A stretch of 59,379 nucleotides of DNA from CAYWEP01 sp964457405 (GTDB taxonomy: Bacteria > Patescibacteriota > Microgenomatia > Levybacterales > UBA12049): the NCBI GenBank assembly GCA_964457405.1, contig CAYWEP010000001.1, forward strand, positions 1-59,379, written 5' to 3'. Below the pieces are notes generated by a model that was not told where the DNA came from, did not search any database, and saw nothing but the letters and a program-made list of their open reading frames with translations. The position numbers and the translations under genes were made by a program. Shown piece by piece: positions 50,456 through 58,937 of the stretch; within the stretch, counting starts at the first letter, position 1, and each line of letters starts with the position of its first letter.

Positions 50456-51629
50456 TAGTAGCATAGAGGCTCAGAGTTTTATCGACAATCGATTCCCAGT
50501 TATAATTTCTTTTTACGAGCGCTAAGCCGTTTATGCTCAGAATTTTAAAAAGCTTTGGATCTTCCATAAGTCTTTCGATAGCCTCTCCAAGTCTCACGGG
50601 ATCTTTTTCTGGAACCAGTAATCCATTTTTCTCGTGCTTCACTACAGTTGGAATACCACCAACATGAGAAGCAATGATTGGCTTACCAAAACTCATCGCT
50701 TCAACAAGAACAACACCAAACCCCTCTGTATCGCCCCATTGGTCGACGATTGCGGGAAGAATAAAGACTTCTGTTTGCTGGTATAACGTGGTAAGCTTTT
50801 TTGGGCTAACTTCTCCATGCATGTGAACCTGTCCAGATATATTTAGACGTTGGGATTGTCTTACGAGCTTGCCAAACAATGGGCCATCTCCTGCTATATC
50901 TACCCGTACTGGTACTCCCTTCTTTTTTAAGAGCGAAATCGCCTCAAGAAGATATGAAACTCCCTTTCGCTCAATAAGCCGGCCTACAAACAATACTCGC
51001 ATTGGTTTATGAGAATGAATCAATGTTTTTGCTCCGTTTGTGGATAGAGCAGATGAAAAAGGAATAATTTGCACATGAACAGGAGCAATCTTCTCAATCA
51101 TATTTTTGGTAAAAGTAGAATTTGCAACAACCGCATCTGCGTAATTGAGAATTATCTTTAAAAGCGGTGCTCCAAAGGGAATACGCTCAAGAAGAGTGAA
51201 CTCTGCTGCATGAAAAGAAAGAATAAGTTTTGCCCCAAAAAGCCACTTAGCCGCAATACCGAATAATCCATTAGGAAATGGCCAATGAACGTGAATTACA
51301 TCAAATCTGAATCTTCTACGAAGTCGGAATAGGCCATAGAGACCAAAAAATACATATAACAACACAACGCTATAAAGCCATTGTTTCTCACGAAGTTTCG
51401 AAACTGCTCCTTCCTCATGTGTGAGAATTTCTGCTGATTTTGGAGCGTATCGGAAGCGCAAGACAGGAACGTCATCATATATATGATCCCGAAGGCCTTT
51501 ATACCCAGGCACGTATACAACAATTTGCATCCCCCTCTCTTTAAGTCGCAGAACGAGCTGGGCAAGCCAGGGGACTTGATTGTCTCCTAAAAATCGTGGA
51601 AATGTTGAAGTAATAAGCAAAACCCTCAT
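50442..51629 (-). CDS. GT4 family glycosyltransferase
   Basis: The 395-residue GT-B protein begins MRVLLITSTFPRFLGD. The N-domain has VHVHWPFPNGLFG near residue 115. The C-domain opens with PMRVLFVGRLIERKGV near 205 and continues with VDIAGDGPLFGKL. TEGFGVVLVEAMSFGKPI near 300 is a textbook E-x7-E donor-binding motif, and IPTVVKHEKNGLLVPEKD follows. It is last in a nine-gene minus operon. The sugar is unknown. Confidence 0.9.
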   Translation of the reverse strand: MRVLLITSTFPRFLGDNQVPWLAQLVLRLKERGMQIVVYVPGYKGLRDHIYDDVPVLRFRYAPKSAEILTHEEGAVSKLREKQWLYSVVLLYVFFGLYGLFRLRRRFRFDVIHVHWPFPNGLFGIAAKWLFGAKLILSFHAAEFTLLERIPFGAPLLKIILNYADAVVANSTFTKNMIEKIAPVHVQIIPFSSALSTNGAKTLIHSHKPMRVLFVGRLIERKGVSYLLEAISLLKKKGVPVRVDIAGDGPLFGKLVRQSQRLNISGQVHMHGEVSPKKLTTLYQQTEVFILPAIVDQWGDTEGFGVVLVEAMSFGKPIIASHVGGIPTVVKHEKNGLLVPEKDPVRLGEAIERLMEDPKLFKILSINGLALVKRNYNWESIVDKTLSLYATTTKS

Positions 51630-51651
51630 AGGAGTATTATAAACGTTTTGA

Positions 51652-52953
51652 CTAGGCGGGATGAATATAGCTGTATGTGGTTAAGACGGCAAGACAAATG
51701 GCAACATAAAAATATAGTCTATTCAAAAAATTGAGCCAATATTTTTTATCCAAGAAAAATAAGACAATATATGGGACAACTATAATTATGAACAACTCTC
51801 TATACTGAATTGACACAAGTCCGAACGATTTTTGAAACAATGTTTGCATAAGAGTAAAACCAACAAACAACAAAAAGACAAAATATGAACCAGTAAATTT
51901 CCCTTTCATCTGGCGCAAAACAATTGCAGCTGCTATTGCCAAAAAAGGGAAAAGCGGAATCAGATACCAACCACTCTGACCTTCTTTGGTCAACGAGAAG
52001 AGAAGAAATAGAAAATATATTATCGAAGGAAAAAGGAGGAGAAAAAAACGTTTTATGTCCGCAAGAAGCAACGCGAGGGCAAAAAATCCAAAATAATACC
52101 AGCCATCGTAATATACTTTATTGATAATGACAGGGGTTGACAAAATATTCCAAAGGGTTTGTGGCCCGACTTCTCGCCCGCCTTGGACTGCAATAATAGT
52201 CATAAACGTTTTCCAATCGTACGCCCAACCATAAAGAGCATACGCCCCAATACCCAATATCGTGGTAGCAAGAAATGCTATTAGAGCTGATTTTCGCGCT
52301 TTTTTGTAAAGAAAGAGAAGAAAGAGTGCGATGGGGAGTGTTATCCCTGCCTCCTTCGTCCAAAAAGATGCAACTGAAAAAAAACCCAAAATTACTGCAC
52401 TTCTCCTGTTCATTTTTTTGGTTTTTTGAAAAAAATAAAGAGCACCCAAAATAATTGGGGTGAGAAAATTCTCTGCAAGCACCACTCTGCTTTGAATTAC
52501 AAAAATTGTCACTGTTGAATATATAAGTAGTGCCCACAGTGCAGTCATATAATCTGTCAGCCGATAAGCCAACAAAAAGACAAAGAGACTGGTAAGCGCT
52601 GAGAGTGCTACCGGAACGAGTCTGATGGTAGAAAGCTTGATATCTGCAAATGTCCGCTCCCCATTGAGAAAAGCCCACCCACCGACCAAAAGACCCGCGA
52701 GGGGAGGGTGATCAAAATAGGGTTGCACAATCGGAAAATGAATAGTATTTATCGTGACGTCCTGCCTGTTTTCGTAGGCAAAATGCGACCACGAAATAGG
52801 AACTCCTTGTGTTAAAAGACTGACCCCGAGAAACGAATAGGTATACTCGTCACTTGTCGCGCCTCTCTGTGGATATACGTCGTAATTATGGAGGCGAAGA
52901 AGCAATCCTACAACCAAAACGAGCAAAACGATAATCTTTTGGGATTTTTTCAT
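51652..52953 (-). CDS. GT39/ArnT-like membrane glycosyltransferase
   Basis: The ATG at 52953 overlaps the upstream GT4 stop as ATGA and is preferred over a start at 53004. The 433-residue protein has one N-terminal helix and RGATSDEYTYSFLG with an Asp-Glu pair near residue 35 in the first outer loop. QPYFDHPPLAGLLVGG near 75 is the HPPL motif of the ArnT/PMT group, and SRVVLAENFLTPI follows near 155. About ten membrane segments fill the rest and there is no large outer domain. It should transfer a sugar from a polyprenyl-phosphate donor on the outer face. Confidence 0.85.
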   Translation of the reverse strand: MKKSQKIIVLLVLVVGLLLRLHNYDVYPQRGATSDEYTYSFLGVSLLTQGVPISWSHFAYENRQDVTINTIHFPIVQPYFDHPPLAGLLVGGWAFLNGERTFADIKLSTIRLVPVALSALTSLFVFLLAYRLTDYMTALWALLIYSTVTIFVIQSRVVLAENFLTPIILGALYFFQKTKKMNRRSAVILGFFSVASFWTKEAGITLPIALFLLFLYKKARKSALIAFLATTILGIGAYALYGWAYDWKTFMTIIAVQGGREVGPQTLWNILSTPVIINKVYYDGWYYFGFFALALLLADIKRFFLLLFPSIIYFLFLLFSLTKEGQSGWYLIPLFPFLAIAAAIVLRQMKGKFTGSYFVFLLFVGFTLMQTLFQKSFGLVSIQYRELFIIIVVPYIVLFFLDKKYWLNFLNRLYFYVAICLAVLTTYSYIHPA

Positions 52954-54068
52954 CTGATTGTCTGATGAAGAACTTGGAGCGCTGTTTCTGCCGTCTGATC
53001 CCATGTGTACTTTCTGGAAAGTTCTCGGGCGCCTCGCTGTAGTCGATTATATAAAAACCGATCTGAAAGCATTGATAGTACACCAGCAGCCATAGACTGT
53101 GGATTTGGTGCTACCAAAAGGGCACTGGATCGATGCCGAGCAATATCGCGGAGACCCGGCACATCGTAGGCTACCGCTGGAGTACCGACACTGCCGGCCT
53201 CAGGTACAATAAGTCCCCAGCCTTCTTTCACCGAGGGCACGAGGAGTATGTGCGCTCTCGCCATAAGCGCAAATTTCTTTTCCTGACTGACAAACCCAAA
53301 AAATTTCACCCTGCCGAGCGATGTATGCAGGTGAAATTTCTTCTGTAGTTTTTTGCTGTATGCATCCTCTCCCCCTCCGACAATCCAGAGTTGTATATGT
53401 GGATAATCTTGGGAAAGTGATTCCAGGACCGACGCCAGACTCTCAACTCCTTTTGTTTTGGAAAGTCTCCCGACAAATACCAGGGTCGGAATTTTTTCTT
53501 TTCTATACCGGGGGATTTTTGCGGGCAGCGTCAGACCCATCGGCAAAACCGTAATATTGTCCGGTCGCACGCCCTTGGCAACGAGATCGAGTTTCGTCGA
53601 GGGTGAAATGGTCACAAACGGGACCTGCCTATATAGCGGAAAATACCAACGCTCAATAAGTCTACCGGCTGCATTCAGAGGGAACGGGAAAGTGACATCC
53701 CACAACTCATTGGCTACTTCGCAAATCAGTGCGATTTTTTTGACACGCACGTACAGCGGCGTAAAAAAGGGAATGCCGTGAATCTCATCTATTACGATAT
53801 CAAATGTATTCCTTTTTTGCCTTTTATACCACCGGTACGCGGCAATCTGAACCGGCACGTGCGGATTTCGGATTATAGGAGAGCCACCGCGGACTATTTT
53901 TACCCCTTCGTGTATTTCTTCGTGTGGTGAACCGGAAAATTTGCTCGCATACTGTGTCACTGCATGGCCTACGCGTACCCAGCGCTTGGCCATTTCATGA
54001 GTGAGGACTTCAGCACCGCCCGAATTGGGATTTTTTACGTCACTCCAGTTAAAAATAAGTATATTCAT
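52950..54068 (-). CDS. GT4 family glycosyltransferase
   Basis: The 372-residue GT-B protein begins MNILIFNWSDVKNPNSGGAE, with the Gly-rich acceptor loop at GGAEV near residue 17. DEIHGIPFFTPLYV lies near 93, and PTLVFVGRLSKTKGVE near 195 opens the C-domain. GWGLIVPEAGSVGTPAVAY near 285 is the donor-binding E-x7-E motif in a variant form. The region from here to 59.4 kb is visibly richer in G and C than the preceding block. It is coupled by ATGA overlaps on both sides. Confidence 0.9.
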   Translation of the reverse strand: MNILIFNWSDVKNPNSGGAEVLTHEMAKRWVRVGHAVTQYASKFSGSPHEEIHEGVKIVRGGSPIIRNPHVPVQIAAYRWYKRQKRNTFDIVIDEIHGIPFFTPLYVRVKKIALICEVANELWDVTFPFPLNAAGRLIERWYFPLYRQVPFVTISPSTKLDLVAKGVRPDNITVLPMGLTLPAKIPRYRKEKIPTLVFVGRLSKTKGVESLASVLESLSQDYPHIQLWIVGGGEDAYSKKLQKKFHLHTSLGRVKFFGFVSQEKKFALMARAHILLVPSVKEGWGLIVPEAGSVGTPAVAYDVPGLRDIARHRSSALLVAPNPQSMAAGVLSMLSDRFLYNRLQRGARELSRKYTWDQTAETALQVLHQTIR

Positions 54069-54868
54069 GGCAAATTTACACGAAAATCAAGTTCCGGATC
54101 GTACCGCCACCGCCTTCTGTTGGTCGTATCGTAATAACGTAAAATTCGCAGACGGTAAAAAACCGCCAGCGTATCCCATAGCACATTCCAAATCTCTTTT
54201 AAAACCTTTGCTGACGTGATCGTGCTCACGCCAGAAAAATCAAGTTCTATCGGTGCTTCGTATATTCGCGTGTAACCCAAATGATGTGCAACTGCGAGCA
54301 TTTCTATATCAAAAGCAAACCGTTTCACGAGGAGCCGGGGAAGCACATCTTCCAGCACGCGCCTTCGGAATACCTTGAGCCCCACCTGAGAGTCACGAAT
54401 CTGTAAACCAAACAGCATCCGAATTAATTGCTGATACCCCCAGGACAAAATTTTTCGATACCATGGATACCGTACCTTAGATTCGGGGTGACGTTTGCTC
54501 CCAATCACAATATCCGCATCGTGCCACCGGAAATGCTCCAGCATCATGGCAATACCCTCTAACTTGAGATCGCTCCCTGCGTCGATAAATGCGACAATGT
54601 CGCCCTTGCTTCGTGCCATACCGTATCGTACCGCATACCCCTTCCCTCGGTTTGTTGGGTATCCGATGACGTTAATATGGCTCTTCATTGTTTTTTTGGC
54701 ATTTTCAAATGTCTGATCATCCCGGCCATCAGCGACAACAATTATTTCGTAATCAACTCCTCCCATTGCAGACAACGATGCGTCAAGGCGGCGAATATTG
54801 TCTATGATGGACCGTTCCTGGCGATATGCAGGGACAATCACTGAAATTTTTTTAGGAACGCGTGACAT
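54065..54868 (-). CDS. GT2 family glycosyltransferase (ALG5/DPM1-like)
   Basis: The 267-residue protein has KISVIVPAYRQERSI near residue 7, IIVVADGRDDQT near 42 and NRGKGYAVRYGMARS near 73, the last typical of dolichyl-phosphate glucosyltransferase-like GT2s. AFIDAGSDLKLE near 93 is the DXD region with Gly in the second position, a form I associate with this subgroup. SQVGLKVFRRRVL near 160 is the acceptor motif. No membrane helices are obvious. It likely forms a polyprenyl-phosphate hexose that the adjacent GT-C enzymes use (inference). It overlaps the flippase gene by 17 bases. Confidence 0.85.
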   Translation of the reverse strand: MSRVPKKISVIVPAYRQERSIIDNIRRLDASLSAMGGVDYEIIVVADGRDDQTFENAKKTMKSHINVIGYPTNRGKGYAVRYGMARSKGDIVAFIDAGSDLKLEGIAMMLEHFRWHDADIVIGSKRHPESKVRYPWYRKILSWGYQQLIRMLFGLQIRDSQVGLKVFRRRVLEDVLPRLLVKRFAFDIEMLAVAHHLGYTRIYEAPIELDFSGVSTITSAKVLKEIWNVLWDTLAVFYRLRILRYYDTTNRRRWRYDPELDFRVNLP

Positions 54869-56108
54869 ACAGATAGAGATAATATAGGCACAAGAGCACC
54901 GATACGACCGTTGTTACGACCAGTGAGATGGTAATCACAGTCATGATGCTGCTGTGGTAAACAAAGAGTAAGCCTGCCTGCACAATCGCCCCTCCAAGGA
55001 CAATAAACACGGCCTTTGTGCGGTGGATAGATAAGAAAAAATTTACAAAAAGAAATATGAGCGAACAAAGTGATAAAAACATGCTAAACGGCGCAAGGAA
55101 ACGGGAAGCATCCAGATATTGTGTGCCTATCAAGAGTCTCATGAAAAAATCAGGAGCCAGAGAGAACAAAAGCGTGACACTGCCCGCGACAGAAAGCAAG
55201 AACAGAAGGCTCAGTAAAAAAATCCGGTGATACTTCTCGCCTCTGGCATGAGCCTCTGATACTAGAGGGAACATGGTGGTAGCGACCGGTGCAGTACCGA
55301 AAAAAATTATCTTTCCCAGAACCGAGAGCGCTGCATAAAGTCCGGCGTCATATGCCGAGAGAAAATGCCGCACGAGGATTACGTCTGTGTTATACAACGC
55401 CGTGACGCCGATCGTCATGAGGGCGCTCGGGACGGCGTATCTCGTCATAGCACGTACCGGTAAAGGATGAAAAACCGGCTTTCCAAGCTTCCGACCCAGC
55501 ACGGCCACCATATATATGTAAGAAATGAAAATAATTAAAACAAAAGCGCCGTACGCGCCGGGCACCCGAAGCCCTAAAAGCACCGCCGCAACCCCCAACG
55601 CAAGCTTCCCGAACGCCTCAATAAACTGGGTGATGGTAAGCGGCCAAAAAAGCGCCAGCCCCTGTAGCGTCGCCCGATTGAGAAAGTTCACCAGCCCAAA
55701 AAAAATTGCCAGATCCAAAATAATCACATTCAGCCAGCTATCTAGATGGAGAAATAACATGATGGGTTTCGTAAAGAGCAAAAAAATGCTGCCGCCGATA
55801 AACAAAAGGCCGAAAAGAAATCTGCGAAGCTGAAAGTATAGTGAACTGATTTTTTCCCTCTCCTCCTTGCCGACGTACGTGGATATAAATTTCACGACCA
55901 CTGTGTTGAGCGTCACGATGGGTACGCTCAAAAGATTGGAAAGCGATATCAGGCTCTGCAGCAGGCCGTAATCTGCCGGAACCAGGAGCCGACCCATAAA
56001 CAGATGATAGAAATACGCGCCGACGTTTGCGGCCGCATGCCCCCCGACAACTAGAGAGGTTGACCTGACTGTCCGATCATTTCGTAAAAAATGGATTAGC
56101 TTGTGCAT
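54852..56108 (-). CDS. Oligosaccharide flippase (Wzx/RfbX-like, MOP superfamily)
   Basis: The 418-residue protein has about twelve hydrophobic segments. The N-terminus carries the typical MOP features: VVGGHAAANVGAYFYHLFMG, then GRLLVPADYGLLQSLISL near residue 40, then KFISTYVGKEEREK. MTIGVTALYNTDVILVRHFL near 225 and AGLYAALSVLGKIIFF mirror the family's second half. It should move a lipid-linked oligosaccharide across the cytoplasmic membrane and is the only exporter seen in this window. It sits between two polyprenyl-phosphate-type GT2 genes. Confidence 0.85.
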   Translation of the reverse strand: MHKLIHFLRNDRTVRSTSLVVGGHAAANVGAYFYHLFMGRLLVPADYGLLQSLISLSNLLSVPIVTLNTVVVKFISTYVGKEEREKISSLYFQLRRFLFGLLFIGGSIFLLFTKPIMLFLHLDSWLNVIILDLAIFFGLVNFLNRATLQGLALFWPLTITQFIEAFGKLALGVAAVLLGLRVPGAYGAFVLIIFISYIYMVAVLGRKLGKPVFHPLPVRAMTRYAVPSALMTIGVTALYNTDVILVRHFLSAYDAGLYAALSVLGKIIFFGTAPVATTMFPLVSEAHARGEKYHRIFLLSLLFLLSVAGSVTLLFSLAPDFFMRLLIGTQYLDASRFLAPFSMFLSLCSLIFLFVNFFLSIHRTKAVFIVLGGAIVQAGLLFVYHSSIMTVITISLVVTTVVSVLLCLYYLYLYVTRS

Positions 56109-56120
56109 AATACACTCAGG

Positions 56121-56804
56121 CTACATGAGGCGATACTTTATAAGCGTCCAAAGCGCAATGACCCCGTCCCGCCATGTAAGCTTTTTTCCTTCTTCGAATT
56201 TGCGTCCGTGGTAGGAAATCGGCACCTCATAAATCTGAAAACCCGCCTTCAGTGCTTGTGCGGTAAACTCCGGCTCAAAGTCAAAGCGGTTCGCCCGAAG
56301 CTTCAGGTGGCTCAGCACTCCCCTGCGAAATGCTTTATACCCGGTTTCCATATCCGTAATATTTGTGTTATACAAAACGTTCGTCATAAGCGTGACGAAT
56401 TTGTTGCCAAGCATGTAGATAAACATGGTTGAAAGGTGCGGACCGAGAAACCGGGATCCATAGACTATATGAACGCTCGGCTCAGAAAATGGCGAGAGCA
56501 TAACTGGATAATCCGCGGGATTATACTCAAAATCCGCATCCTGCACGAGAATGATGTCCCCCGTCGCCGCTTCAAACCCGCGGCGCAATGCAGCGCCCTT
56601 CCCTTTATTGATTTCCTGAAAAACAATGTGACAACGTTTCTTCCACAATGCAAGCTTTTGCGCGGTTCCGTCAGTCGAACCGTCGTCGACCACAATAATC
56701 TCCTTTTTCCATCCCGGAATTTTTGCGCGAAAAACACGCTCCAAGAGTATATCAATGGTTTTATGCTCGTTGTACACCGGTATGACGATCGAAACGGTAT
56801 GCAT
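56121..56804 (-). CDS. GT2 family glycosyltransferase (DPM1-like)
   Basis: The ATG at 56804 (227 residues) is chosen because MHTVSIVIPVYNEHKTI is the true GT2 beginning; the open frame continues into the upstream gene. IIVVDDGSTDGTAQ near residue 38, NKGKGAALRRGFE near 67, LVQDADFEYNP near 90 (the DXD) and TDMETGYKAFRRGVL near 150 match the dolichol-phosphate mannose synthase-like group, which makes polyprenyl-phosphate sugars. It lies 14 bases after a PIG-V-like GT-C gene that could use such a donor. Confidence 0.88.
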   Translation of the reverse strand: MHTVSIVIPVYNEHKTIDILLERVFRAKIPGWKKEIIVVDDGSTDGTAQKLALWKKRCHIVFQEINKGKGAALRRGFEAATGDIILVQDADFEYNPADYPVMLSPFSEPSVHIVYGSRFLGPHLSTMFIYMLGNKFVTLMTNVLYNTNITDMETGYKAFRRGVLSHLKLRANRFDFEPEFTAQALKAGFQIYEVPISYHGRKFEEGKKLTWRDGVIALWTLIKYRLM

Positions 56805-56818
56805 AGAAGACACGGTCC

Positions 56819-57907
56819 CTAGGATACAAAATGGCCCCGCAAAAACGCGGCACCGAAATATACAAGGCCCACACCAAAGAGAAACATAAGCATATATTGT
56901 ACACCTTTTGTCACCCTGCCCAGTACCAGAAAAGCCGGAAACGCCGCCAGGAGATACCGCGGGTACGAGGAGAGGGTTCCGGTTAATGTCGGCGTCACTA
57001 AAACGAAAGCTGCATAGACGAAGTATTCCAATGGCAGTTTTGCTTTCCATGCTTTTATCAGCAAATAGGCCGCAAAAATAAAACTGGCAAACTCAAAAAG
57101 CGCAACGCGATAGAGGAAAGCCGCTGGTTCTACTGTGGTGAATATCTTGATATATCGCCACAGAACTTGAGGAAGCAGAATGAGCTCGCTCCCACTCATG
57201 TTCGCACCAAACGCAGGCTGGACATGAAAAAAAGCGAGCGGGTCGCCGACCACTACCCATAAATACACCATATACGCCGCTAGACCCAACGGAATCAGCA
57301 TCAAAAAAAATACGTCCTGCATCCTTCTCTTTTGGGCTGTCGAAAAATAGACAATAAGCGCGCTCAAAAATAAATACACACCGAAAAATCGTGTGAGGCT
57401 CGCGAAAAATCCCGCAACCCCCGCCAGCCACCACATTCGCCGCCTCAAAGCAAAAAAAACCAAGGCGCTCAGCATAAAGAATAATCCTTCAGAATACGCT
57501 GCGGCAAAAAAGAAGCTTGCGGGAAAAAGCAGGAACAGGAGAAGGACGCGCAGGATATTCTTTTTATCATATTCAACAATCATGAGCCAAAAAAATACCA
57601 GTCCGACAAAAAAGGCTATATGCGAAATGGCAAGAGCGCTCACGAGTGGTGCAATTTCAAACACAGCAGAAAGTTTACGGACCAACATCGGATAGAGAGG
57701 AAAAAATGCCTGTTGGTACTGATAATATCCTTCGCGCGCAATGGTTAGATAATGCACACCATCAAAGTTGGCCCACGCAGAAGGTCCGGCAAAATCAGGT
57801 CGAAAAGACAGAAGCCAGGGCGAAATTTTCTCCACTCCCCACAAAATAAAACGCCACACGAAAAAAATACCGGCAAGGAGGCGGATATTAACGCGTAACT
57901 GATTCAT
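56819..57907 (-). CDS. PIG-V-like membrane mannosyltransferase (GT-C, GT76-like)
   Basis: The 362-residue protein has about nine hydrophobic segments. WANFDGVHYLTIAREGYY near residues 45-62 carries D49, the Asp of the first outer loop in PIG-V/mannosyltransferase-like proteins. FFPLYPMLVR follows, and FPASFFFAAAYSEGLFFM with LTRFFGVYLFLSAL in the middle are hallmarks of this group. Eukaryotic PIG-V adds mannose to GPI anchors from dolichol-phosphate mannose; bacterial relatives likely use polyprenyl-phosphate mannose. The DPM1-like gene directly downstream fits that. It overlaps the upstream GT4 gene by 20 bases. Confidence 0.85.
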   Translation of the reverse strand: MNQLRVNIRLLAGIFFVWRFILWGVEKISPWLLSFRPDFAGPSAWANFDGVHYLTIAREGYYQYQQAFFPLYPMLVRKLSAVFEIAPLVSALAISHIAFFVGLVFFWLMIVEYDKKNILRVLLLFLLFPASFFFAAAYSEGLFFMLSALVFFALRRRMWWLAGVAGFFASLTRFFGVYLFLSALIVYFSTAQKRRMQDVFFLMLIPLGLAAYMVYLWVVVGDPLAFFHVQPAFGANMSGSELILLPQVLWRYIKIFTTVEPAAFLYRVALFEFASFIFAAYLLIKAWKAKLPLEYFVYAAFVLVTPTLTGTLSSYPRYLLAAFPAFLVLGRVTKGVQYMLMFLFGVGLVYFGAAFLRGHFVS

Positions 57908-58937
57908 ATATTTTTGCCGTCTGGTGCGCTACTCTTCTCCAGGTAAATGTTTTTGCCCACCGCTCTCCTTCATCGCGTAGTTTTGCCCTTTTTTCCTCTG
58001 AAAATTCCAATACCTGCAGTATGCCCCGGGCAATGTCATTGACTTCGTCCGGATTAACCAATATCGCCGGACCGGAAATTTCAGTTAAACTCGTTCTCTT
58101 TGCACATACTACCGGACATCCGGATGCCATGGCCTCCAAAATCGGCAAGCCAAAGCCCTCGGCAAACGAAGGCTGAACACAAACGCTCGCCGAGGCATAC
58201 AGGGCTGCCAGATCAGTATCCCGAACATGTCCGGTTTTAACAATCGCTCTCTGGAGTCCATTCTCCCGAATGATATTGTTAATCTCCTGCATCTCCGGTA
58301 TCCCCGACTCCAAGAATGCACTCCCGACAAGAACAAGCTGCATCTCAGGCCGCCTCACTTGAATTGTGTGAAAGGCACGAAGCAGGCCCGGAATATTTTT
58401 GTTCCAGTTGACGTCGCCAACATACAACACGAATGACTGAGATACATGGTATTTTGCAGTAATATTGCGCAAAGCTTTAGCAGAAGGTCGTTTCGTAAAC
58501 ACATCCTTTGGGGCTAGATGCGTGACAAACACCCGATCCGAAGGAACCCCGGTAATCCTTACCACGTCCCGCCTTGACCACTCGGAATCCGCAATGATGG
58601 CCCGGGCTCCCCGAAGTGATACGCGCTGTAACTGCCAGATGACGCTTCCTTTCATGCCGCTTGGGAAGTGGTCCTTAAATACTATCGGAATTAAGTCGTG
58701 AACCGTCACAATGGTCGGAGCTGATTTAACTAATGGAAGAGAATAAAAAAATGGCTCGAAATACGGATAATGTACTAAATCAACATTTTTGGGTATAGAT
58801 TGTCCTCGAACAAAAAATGAGTACGAAAAGTTGTCTTTGTATTGTTTTAAAGACTTAATTAACAAATCAGTATAAATGCCTATCCCTCGATTTTTATGCC
58901 CTGTTTTTAAGGCTGTTACGTCTAGAGCCACGTGCAT
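57888..58937 (-). CDS. GT4 family glycosyltransferase
   Basis: The ATG at 58937 (349 residues, MHVALDVTALKTGHKNRGIG) fits the GT4 beginning; the open frame runs further upstream. VTVHDLIPIVFKDHFPSG lies near residue 80. The C-domain begins with SQSFVLYVGDVNWNKNIPG near 162. EGFGLPILEAMASGCPVV near 255 is the E-x7-E donor site. The MHVALDVTAL...GIGIYT beginning resembles WbpY/mannosyltransferase B-like GT4s, so mannose is a reasonable guess. It overlaps the upstream gene by 44 bases and the PIG-V-like gene by 20. Confidence 0.88.
   Translation of the reverse strand: MHVALDVTALKTGHKNRGIGIYTDLLIKSLKQYKDNFSYSFFVRGQSIPKNVDLVHYPYFEPFFYSLPLVKSAPTIVTVHDLIPIVFKDHFPSGMKGSVIWQLQRVSLRGARAIIADSEWSRRDVVRITGVPSDRVFVTHLAPKDVFTKRPSAKALRNITAKYHVSQSFVLYVGDVNWNKNIPGLLRAFHTIQVRRPEMQLVLVGSAFLESGIPEMQEINNIIRENGLQRAIVKTGHVRDTDLAALYASASVCVQPSFAEGFGLPILEAMASGCPVVCAKRTSLTEISGPAILVNPDEVNDIARGILQVLEFSEEKRAKLRDEGERWAKTFTWRRVAHQTAKIYESVTR

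Noticed and set aside
56805..57050. N-terminal extension of the DPM1-like gene
   Set aside because: It overlaps the PIG-V-like gene in another frame and has no family similarity; the ATG at 56804 starts the GT2 fold.
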